From the NCBI GenBank assembly GCA_947625005.1, contig CANQNA010000030.1, positions 1-12,471 on the forward strand: a DNA stretch of 12,471 bases. The letters run 5' to 3'. A program made the position numbers and the translations under genes. The notes under the pieces were generated by a model that was given only the letters and a program-made list of their open reading frames with translations, did not search any database and was not told the DNA's origin. Below, one piece after another: positions 6,455 through 12,471 of the stretch (position 1 is the first letter of the stretch; each line of letters starts with the position of its first letter). The DNA comes from an uncultured Bacilli bacterium. GTDB lineage: Bacteria > Bacillota_I > Bacilli_A > RF39 > UBA660.

Positions 6455-7771
6455 ATGGTTTATGAAATTTTAAATTATAAAAAATATCAAAAAAGAATGA
6501 ATGATTTATTAGAAAATAATAGGTTCAATAAAAATATTGTAAAAAAAGAACAAGCTCTAGCTCATACTAGATTTGGTTATGAAGTAGATCATTATACTAT
6601 TGGTAATGGAGATAACCATATGGTAATTATGGGTGGTACTCATGGTTGTGAAATAATAAGCGTAGATTTTGTTACTCAATTAATGAAAGAAATCGCTGAA
6701 GGTAAAGGTATTTTTAGAGAGACTGATTTTAAGGATTTTACTCTACACTTTATACCTCTGCAAAATCCTGAAGGTTTTATTATTACAACATCAGCTTTGT
6801 ATACTTTAATTCCCGAAGTAGAGCCTTTTAATTTATCTGATATAAAATTAAGAGATACTCAAATTTTTTGTCAAGATGAAACTAAGATGGAATTTCTTAG
6901 AAAAATTCAGTCTATTTCTAAAGATTATTATTTAGCCTTTAGACAAGATGATATAGATGCTAAAAATAAAATAAATTTAACAGGAGAAAAGTATCGTCAT
7001 CATATGTTTTCCAATATTTCTTTTGATGATATAGAAAATGAACGCATGAGAGAAGAAGTGCAAAAAAATTTTGCTCAGTTTAATATACCTAAAGAAGCTT
7101 TAATTGATTACAAGGCAACAGGGATGGGTGTTGATTTAAATGCTAATACTCCTCATTATAGTAAAGCATTTAAAGTACAAAAAAGTGGACAAGTAATCAT
7201 GGGAACACTAAGATATAATACTATTAGAAATTATGTTAATGGACCTTTAGGAGTAGCAACACTTGATGCTTATAAATTTGGTTATGAACCAGAAAATATT
7301 GGGCTATTTGATTTATTAGAAAAGTTATATAAAGATAAATTATATATAGGAATGCTTAATTACCATGCAACAGGAGGTTTAGTTTATTATAAACCATTTA
7401 AATCTTATTTGAGTTTTAAAGGCGAAGAAAATCCTAATTTTGATGAAAAAGTTTGGACTTTCATTAATGATAGATTGGCCAAAACTTATAGTAAAAAAAC
7501 TGGTTATATAAAAATGGAATCTACAGAAAATATTGGAGTTGGTGATTTAATTAGAAGTAATTATCCAGGGGAGTTACTTATAGAATTATCTAAAATGGGT
7601 GGTAGCCCTATTGGACCTTATGGAGATATTTTTGGCAATTATATTAAAGTTTTAAATGATAATATGAGAGGAATGTATTGTTATTTAATGCAATGTAAAT
7701 TTTTAAAACAGTTTATGTATAACGAAAACTTAGATAAACTATTTGGAAAAAATAAGATTTTAAAAAAATAA
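6455..7771 (+). CDS. M14 family zinc carboxypeptidase-like protein, cytoplasmic
   Basis: The 438-residue protein has no signal peptide or membrane segment. The M14 zinc-peptidase motifs are in order: GGTHGCE (61-66; H63 and E66 as zinc ligands), PLQNPEGF (101-108), GVDLNAN (225-231), NYHATGG (302-308; H304 as third ligand) and LLIELS (374-379; E377 as catalytic Glu). M14 enzymes cut C-terminal amino acids or, in the M14C group, the gamma-D-Glu-diaminopimelate bond of cell-wall peptides. Cytoplasmic location would suit recycling of wall peptides, but the substrate is unproven. Two oddities stand out. About 115 residues lie between the NPEGF and GVDLN motifs, far more than in pancreatic carboxypeptidases. 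The Arg that often follows Asn in the DLNR motif is A230. ATG at 6455 is preceded by GGTGAT, which matches the extended anti-SD. Confidence 0.88.
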   Translation: MVYEILNYKKYQKRMNDLLENNRFNKNIVKKEQALAHTRFGYEVDHYTIGNGDNHMVIMGGTHGCEIISVDFVTQLMKEIAEGKGIFRETDFKDFTLHFIPLQNPEGFIITTSALYTLIPEVEPFNLSDIKLRDTQIFCQDETKMEFLRKIQSISKDYYLAFRQDDIDAKNKINLTGEKYRHHMFSNISFDDIENERMREEVQKNFAQFNIPKEALIDYKATGMGVDLNANTPHYSKAFKVQKSGQVIMGTLRYNTIRNYVNGPLGVATLDAYKFGYEPENIGLFDLLEKLYKDKLYIGMLNYHATGGLVYYKPFKSYLSFKGEENPNFDEKVWTFINDRLAKTYSKKTGYIKMESTENIGVGDLIRSNYPGELLIELSKMGGSPIGPYGDIFGNYIKVLNDNMRGMYCYLMQCKFLKQFMYNENLDKLFGKNKILKK

Positions 7772-7796
7772 TTCCTAACTAAGAATTATTTTTTTT
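7762..7796. terminator. bidirectional terminator between M14 and YfhO genes
   Basis: An A-run plus TAATTC (7762-7774) can pair with GAATTATT plus T-run (7783-7795), about 13 bp with an 8-nt loop. Poly-A on the left and poly-T on the right let it serve both strands. The M14 stop TAA (7769-7771) is in one arm and the YfhO stop TAG (7779-7781, minus strand) is in the loop, so the two gene ends are 7 bp apart. Only one GC pair is present, so efficiency is uncertain. Confidence 0.6.
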
Positions 7797-10271
7797 GTAT
7801 TTTTTAAAAAATAAGAATAAAATTAAACCTATTAATGTTATTAAACTAATTATTTGACCTTCCTTAGCCCCTTTAGCTTTATAAATGATTTTAATAGTAT
7901 GTTTACCTTTAGTTAAAGGGAATCCAATAAATGCAGTATTAATTTTTTCATATGAGGTAATTTTATTATCAACATAAATAGTAAAATTTTCTTCATAAGG
8001 AATACTTATTTGAAAATAACTATCTTTTTTCATTTCAATATTTCCACTTAATCCTTGATTGGTAACATTATCTATCATAAACTCATCATGATTAGTTTTA
8101 ATATTTTTTAAATTATCATAATTATATTCATAAACTTCTATATTAGATATATCATAATGTCCTTTAGATAGAGTAATATCTAATTTATTTATTGGTTTAT
8201 TACTACTTAAAACATAATGGAATGTTTCATTATTATTATAATATTTCCAACTACGACAAGATAATGTATTTGTTTCATTATTAATAGTAATTGAAGGATT
8301 AGAAAAACTACAAGCTTCTTTATAGTTCATTTTAAAAGTTAAGATTAAAATATTGTTTACTTCTTTTTCTAAATCAACTGTTAAATTCGTTTCTTTATCT
8401 AATTTAAATTTATAATGATTGTCTTCTATTTTATAATTAAAAGGTTTATTATTTAAAACAAATTTACTCGAAAAAGGTTCTATTTTATTTTCATAAACAA
8501 AATCTAAATCTTTATCTACAATAGTATAATTTAATAGAGCGTCCATTGTATAAGGATAATTTAAACTATTGAATTCTTTTAAACTCATTAATTTATTATT
8601 AGAATATCCTAAAGAGAATACGTCATTATTAATATAAGCATTTGTTTTATCTTGAAGTTTTAATTCATATCCTTTTAAATCGTAGTCACTAATTAAATAT
8701 TTATTTCCCATATAAATGTTAAAAAATAAGTTACTAGATTCTGTAATAGTATGATAATCTTTATTATATACTTCGTTTTTAAAGGTATTTCTAACAAAGT
8801 TTAGATATTCCGAATTTGATGAGGAAGCATAAAAAGAAGTAGTATAATATTGTTTATTTAAAATATTATTAGAGTTTTCTAAAATGTTATTTAAATTAGC
8901 AGTTCGATAAACAGTATTATCATATAAAGAAGATATGTTAATATTCTTGTCTTCTATTTCTTTATCATGTTTTAAACTAACTAATTTATCACTATAATTT
9001 GTAATTAAACAAAATACAGTTAAAACTATAAAATAAGGGATAAACGCTTTTAAAGTTTTATTTTTCTTTTGATAAACTAGAATAGTGATAAATAAGATAA
9101 TAGAATCAATTATTAAAAATATTAATTTATTATATTTTAGATTTAAAAGTATTGTTAAGATTAATATTACAGAAAAGAAAGAAAGATTTTTTTTAGTTAT
9201 TTTATGATTTTTAATATTTTCTAAGGAATCACTAATTAATAGAAGGCAAAGAGGAAGAAAGGGAATTAAACTTTTTCCAGAAATATACATACCACCATTT
9301 AATAAAAGATTAAAGATAGGGAATATTAAAATTATAATAAAAGAAATTGAAAGAAAAAGTTTTTCTGTTTTCTTGCTATTAAAAGCATCTATTAAAGCAT
9401 ATATGAAAAGAGTAGATAATCCAACACTATAAGAGTCATATAAAAATATTTGAGCATTAATAGTTGGTAGTAAAATATCACTTATTTTTAAAGTACTTAA
9501 AGTATCACTTCGACCATTTAATAAACTATATAAAGTAGGCAATAAAACAAATGAGGCTAATAGAACAGGAATAATTATTGTTAAACCAAATTTAAAACCT
9601 TCTTGAAAGAATGATTTAATATTTATTTTTTTAGTAGTTTCTAAATAATTATATATACCATATATTAAAATAGCAAATAAACAACCTACACTAAAGAAAT
9701 AACTGGTTAAAATAATAAGAAAAATAGAAACAATAAGATTTAAAATTTTTTTATTCTTAAAATACTTTTCTACATTTATAAGAGCAAGTATCTGAAATAA
9801 CATATAATCTACAAACATGATATGTCTATGAGTATGATAGATCATACAACCTGAGATAATAAAAATTATTGTAGAAATTAAAGCTATTTTAGAATCATAT
9901 TTAGTTTTTAACCATTTAAAGAAAACAATTGCACTAATTATTACTAAAAGAATGTTAATTCCCATAACATAAAATTTCATTGGAATAAAAGGGACAAGGT
10001 AAGATAATAGAAATAAAGGATTAAATAAACCATAATATACTAAGTTATATATATTTTGGCCGCTTCCCAAATTAAGAGTAAAATTAGGGAATAAATCTTT
10101 AGTTTGGTAAAAACTATTTCTTAAATATTCTGGTAAACGAAAGTGTTGACTTATCCAATCAGTTTTAGACCCATAAGTAAAACCTAGACAAAAAATTGAG
10201 GCAACAAATAAAAGAATACCTAAAATAATTAAAGAAAGAATAAGCCATTCTTTTTTATTAATCTTCTTCAT
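7779..10271 (-). CDS. yfhO: YfhO family GT-C type membrane protein (putative LTA glycosyltransferase)
   Basis: This 830-residue polytopic protein has a first membrane segment at about 9-30, roughly a dozen more up to about 424, a large extracytoplasmic region (about 430-800) and a final membrane segment (805-822) with a basic tail. The first outer loop holds the family pattern: TDWISQ (37-42), then LGSGQN (68-73) and YYGLFNPLFLLSYLVP (79-94). D38 is a plausible GT-C catalytic Asp. The end also fits the family (KGKHTIKIIYKA before the last helix). In B. subtilis, YfhO works with CsbB and a flippase to add GlcNAc to lipoteichoic acid outside the cell. No CsbB or flippase gene is in this window. 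The start ATG at 10271 follows AGGA by seven bases and lies 14 nt inside the LtaS-like gene, so the two are one operon. Confidence 0.88.
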   Translation of the reverse strand: MKKINKKEWLILSLIILGILLFVASIFCLGFTYGSKTDWISQHFRLPEYLRNSFYQTKDLFPNFTLNLGSGQNIYNLVYYGLFNPLFLLSYLVPFIPMKFYVMGINILLVIISAIVFFKWLKTKYDSKIALISTIIFIISGCMIYHTHRHIMFVDYMLFQILALINVEKYFKNKKILNLIVSIFLIILTSYFFSVGCLFAILIYGIYNYLETTKKINIKSFFQEGFKFGLTIIIPVLLASFVLLPTLYSLLNGRSDTLSTLKISDILLPTINAQIFLYDSYSVGLSTLFIYALIDAFNSKKTEKLFLSISFIIILIFPIFNLLLNGGMYISGKSLIPFLPLCLLLISDSLENIKNHKITKKNLSFFSVILILTILLNLKYNKLIFLIIDSIILFITILVYQKKNKTLKAFIPYFIVLTVFCLITNYSDKLVSLKHDKEIEDKNINISSLYDNTVYRTANLNNILENSNNILNKQYYTTSFYASSSNSEYLNFVRNTFKNEVYNKDYHTITESSNLFFNIYMGNKYLISDYDLKGYELKLQDKTNAYINNDVFSLGYSNNKLMSLKEFNSLNYPYTMDALLNYTIVDKDLDFVYENKIEPFSSKFVLNNKPFNYKIEDNHYKFKLDKETNLTVDLEKEVNNILILTFKMNYKEACSFSNPSITINNETNTLSCRSWKYYNNNETFHYVLSSNKPINKLDITLSKGHYDISNIEVYEYNYDNLKNIKTNHDEFMIDNVTNQGLSGNIEMKKDSYFQISIPYEENFTIYVDNKITSYEKINTAFIGFPLTKGKHTIKIIYKAKGAKEGQIISLITLIGLILFLFFKKYKKNNS

Positions 10272-12273
10272 CTACAGGTCCTGAACTTTCATATTTTTCA
10301 TTACTAATTAGTTTTTCATAAGTTTTGAAATAATCATATTTTAAAATCTTATCATTTTTTTCAGTTAAATAATTTATATAATTATTTTTTTCGGCTAATT
10401 TTTCTTCAGATATTTTTTTATTGTTGGTAACTTTTCCATTTTCAACATAAACATTTCCATCATACCAAGAATAATCACTAAAGAAGACTATACCTTCATA
10501 ATTAGGATTTAAAGCATCTTGTCCTAAATAATAGGAAGGATGATATTCTACTCCAAATAAGTTTAGAACAGTTGGAAGAATATCTAATTGACTTGTTACA
10601 TTTTTAATAGTTTTAGATTTTAAATTAGAACTATATATAAGTAATGGAGTATGATTAATTAAATTATTATCTGTTTCTTTATACTTTTCTAAAATTGATT
10701 CATCTTCTACAGTATATAAGTAATGATCGGCATAAGCGACAATAATAGTATCTTTTAAAATATCTAATTCTTTTAATTTATCAAGCATTAAACCAATCAT
10801 GTAATCAGTTTCACTGGCTTGTATTCTAATACATTCTTCTTCTGTATAAACTTTAGTTGTAGTAGTTTCTGTTGTTTCAGTTTTTTTCTTAGTAGTAGTT
10901 GTATTATCATCTTCTTCATTATTTTTTTCCAGTATTTGTTTACAAACACCTTTTTCACTAGTAAAAGGCATATGATTAGAATAAGTTATTATATAATCTA
11001 CAAACTTTTGATTTTTTGGAAATAATAATTCATTAAAAACGGGATTTAAAATTAATTCACGATCTAATTTATAAGAATCATCTTTATAATATGATTGGTC
11101 TTTTAAACCATAATAATTGTCATATCCCCAATTTTTATAATTAATTCCTCTCGAATAATATTCCGCACTATTCATATGGAAAGCATTTACACTATAACCC
11201 TCACTTTTAAAGATGTGAGCCATAGAATAATTAAAAGAATTTTTATTAAAAGTATAAGCATTTTGAGTATAAGATAATGGAGTAATATAACCAGTATTTA
11301 CAGCAAATTCTGAATTAAAAGTAGAACCTCCACCATTATAGTAAGAATAATGATTTTTAAAGTTATAAGCATGTTTAGTTAAAGAATATAAATTAGGCAT
11401 ATCTTTTTCATTAAATAACCAATAATCTAATCCTTCTAATTGTAAGAAAATTAAATTTTTATTTTTAAATTTTCCTGTTAACTTAGTTTTATAAACTTCT
11501 TCATCATTTATAGTACTTGAAAGGAATTCAATATCAGCATCACTAGCCTCTTCTGCAGTTTGTAAATAAGTTATATAAAAATTTCTATTTGTATATTCAT
11601 AAAGACCTGTTATAACAAAACTTTTATTAGCATCATTAAAGTTATTATAAATATTACGAGCATTACGCCAAGTAGAGAAAGTTAATTCATTATTGGCACT
11701 TCCTAAAGTAAAAGGAATAATATAATGTATTAAAATGAAACAAAGAAAAATAAAACCTAATTTTTTAAAATTATTTTTTTTACTTGATTTATTAATAATT
11801 AAACCAATTATAAATACAGCTAAAGTGATAAGAGCAAAAACCCATACAAGAATATTTGTACCTTTTAAAGCATCTCCAAAATACTCACTACCTTCTCCAG
11901 CAAGTTCAAGTAGAACAAAATCAAAAAAGTTTCCTGTTATAGAAAAATAAACATTATTTACAATAAAGAAACAAAAATAAACAATAAATATTAAACTATA
12001 TACCGCTTTACCAATCCAACCCTTTAAGCATTTAAATAATTGATAAAATAATATAATATATAAAATAGTAAATAAATTTGGTGTTAAATAATAAAATTTA
12101 TAAAAATCAACATTATTATTAATACGAGTAAATAAATCCATTATAATAAAAGGAAGAATTAAAATAATCGTATTAAGTATATTTTTTTTATTTTTATTTA
12201 AGTATTTCAGAATTTTAGAAATTCTTTTTTTTAATTCTATTTTTTTAATTTTTTTCATTAACTTTTTTTTCAT
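10258..12273 (-). CDS. second LtaS-like phosphoglycerol transferase with Thr-rich insert
   Basis: Numbered from ATG at 12273, the protein has 671 residues: a strongly basic N-terminus (about 1-30), five membrane segments (near 31-49, 65-82, 88-109, 140-160, 171-189) and an extracytoplasmic sulfatase-fold domain from about 270. Motifs by alignment with LtaS are LE280G (metal), GGGSTFNSE with T318 as nucleophile, H366, R375, SNH434MPF and YAD516H517. Two positions differ from S. aureus LtaS by hand alignment: N320 for Asp after the nucleophile and Y373 for the active-site Trp. A Thr/Lys/Glu insert (about 457-474) lies between SNH and ADH, flanked by C444 and C481. The tail is acidic. Starts at GTG 12282 or ATG 12279 are possible; 12273 is preferred because GTGAT just upstream matches the extended SD. 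It is the first gene of the pair with YfhO. Confidence 0.88.
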   Translation of the reverse strand: MKKKLMKKIKKIELKKRISKILKYLNKNKKNILNTIILILPFIIMDLFTRINNNVDFYKFYYLTPNLFTILYIILFYQLFKCLKGWIGKAVYSLIFIVYFCFFIVNNVYFSITGNFFDFVLLELAGEGSEYFGDALKGTNILVWVFALITLAVFIIGLIINKSSKKNNFKKLGFIFLCFILIHYIIPFTLGSANNELTFSTWRNARNIYNNFNDANKSFVITGLYEYTNRNFYITYLQTAEEASDADIEFLSSTINDEEVYKTKLTGKFKNKNLIFLQLEGLDYWLFNEKDMPNLYSLTKHAYNFKNHYSYYNGGGSTFNSEFAVNTGYITPLSYTQNAYTFNKNSFNYSMAHIFKSEGYSVNAFHMNSAEYYSRGINYKNWGYDNYYGLKDQSYYKDDSYKLDRELILNPVFNELLFPKNQKFVDYIITYSNHMPFTSEKGVCKQILEKNNEEDDNTTTTKKKTETTETTTTKVYTEEECIRIQASETDYMIGLMLDKLKELDILKDTIIVAYADHYLYTVEDESILEKYKETDNNLINHTPLLIYSSNLKSKTIKNVTSQLDILPTVLNLFGVEYHPSYYLGQDALNPNYEGIVFFSDYSWYDGNVYVENGKVTNNKKISEEKLAEKNNYINYLTEKNDKILKYDYFKTYEKLISNEKYESSGPVDEED

Positions 12274-12288
12274 AATCATCACGTCATA

Positions 12289-12317
12289 ATTTTAGCATTT
12301 ATTAAATTAAACATCAA
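12289..12317 (-). promoter_or_regulatory. sigma-A-type promoter of the LtaS-like/YfhO operon
   Basis: On the minus strand, TTGATG (12312-12317), a 17-bp spacer and TAAAAT (12289-12294) with TGC upstream (extended -10). Transcription would start near 12282, giving a leader of about 9 nt to the ATG at 12273 or none to a GTG start. Confidence 0.65.
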
Positions 12318-12397
12318 GAATTGCTTATTTTTTTAAGTCAAAATAAAGTTAATAAAAATTGTAAAAAAATGTAAAGTTAAAAAATATTATTTATAAA

Positions 12398-12421
12398 ATA
12401 GGATGACGCACGTCATCTTAT
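12398..12421. promoter_or_regulatory. palindromic operator-like site
   Basis: GATGACG (12402-12408), CA, CGTCATC (12411-12417) is a perfect inverted repeat of 7-bp arms. With one mismatch the arms extend to 11 bp (12398-12421). It stands out as a GC-richer block in nearly pure AT sequence. TATAAA (12392-12397) lies just left of it, which would put the start site inside the palindrome. A consensus TATAAT (12441-12446) lies 19 bp to the right, which would put the palindrome near its -35. Either way it is well placed to control the rightward gene beyond the window. The regulator is unknown to me. Confidence 0.6.
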
Positions 12422-12465
12422 ATTTTTAAGTAAAAAGAATTATAATAAAAATATAAAATAAAAAT

Positions 12466-12471
12466 AGGAGG
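12466..12471 (+). promoter_or_regulatory. Shine-Dalgarno site of a gene beginning past the window end
   Basis: AGGAGG, the full consensus, forms the last six bases. A rightward coding sequence should start about 5 to 9 nt beyond the window, with upstream control from the palindrome and TATAAT described here. Confidence 0.7.

Noticed and set aside
6448..6456. TGATAAAAT resembling an extended -10 at the M14 start codon
   Set aside because: It overlaps the ATG, so transcription would begin inside the gene. It is explained by the ribosome site GGTGAT followed by AAAATG, and no -35 is present.
10819..11025. Plus-strand 68-codon open frame opposite the Thr-rich insert of the second LtaS-like gene
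   Set aside because: The Phe/Ser/Cys-rich sequence is mirrored from Lys/Glu/Thr codons of the real gene, with no ribosome site or promoter.
11735..11950. Plus-strand 71-codon open frame inside the second LtaS-like gene
   Set aside because: It lies wholly antisense to the membrane region of a well-supported gene and has no recognisable domain or start signal.
12344..12380. Direct repeat TAAAGTTAA at 12344-12352 and 12372-12380
   Set aside because: There are only two 9-bp copies in extremely AT-rich sequence, with no third copy or symmetry. Chance is a sufficient explanation.

Overview
The window is a very AT-rich, gene-dense stretch of a bacterial chromosome. Two genes (ending at 2205 and 2837) stop at TGA while Trp is written TGG, so the standard bacterial code applies and a mycoplasma-type code is excluded. 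Shine-Dalgarno sites match the Bacillota 16S tail, promoters are sigma-A-like, and two lipoteichoic-acid-synthase-like proteins, a YfhO protein and a DUF378 protein are present. Together these suggest a low-GC Gram-positive of class Bacilli with a compact genome, for example a gut lineage of the Erysipelotrichales or RF39/RFN20 type. The placement is inference from gene content and composition.

Layout. At the left edge a tRNA-Gly(GCC) runs leftward, divergent from a rightward operon: an LtaS-like phosphoglycerol transferase (190-2205), a membrane-anchored protein of unknown function (2202-2837) and formate-tetrahydrofolate ligase fhs (2830-4371). The three reading frames overlap one another. 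The tRNA and the operon appear to share one palindromic -35 hexamer. A small DUF378 membrane protein on the minus strand (4474-4680) converges on fhs and diverges from a two-domain lipoprotein (4768-5859). A membrane-anchored thioredoxin-like protein without cysteines (5933-6430) and a cytoplasmic M14 metallopeptidase (6455-7771) follow on the plus strand.

From 12273 back to 7779 a minus-strand pair encodes a second LtaS-like enzyme and, overlapping its end, a YfhO-family GT-C membrane protein. The last 190 bases hold the promoter of that pair, a near-perfect palindrome that looks like an operator, and a consensus ribosome site for a gene starting just beyond the window.

How the genes fit together. 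At least five products are at the membrane or cell surface, and the clearest theme is polyglycerol-phosphate polymer synthesis (two LtaS-like enzymes) with possible glycosylation (YfhO). fhs and the M14 peptidase are cytoplasmic enzymes without an obvious link to this. Gene ends are economical: in four rightward transcription units the terminator hairpin contains the stop codon. Predicted leaders are only about 9 to 16 nt. I see no mobile element, CRISPR array, phage gene or defence system, and I do not claim a new multi-gene system. The best leads are the shared -35 promoter, the operator-like palindrome, the Thr-rich insert in the second LtaS-like enzyme, and the uncharacterised protein between LtaS and fhs.
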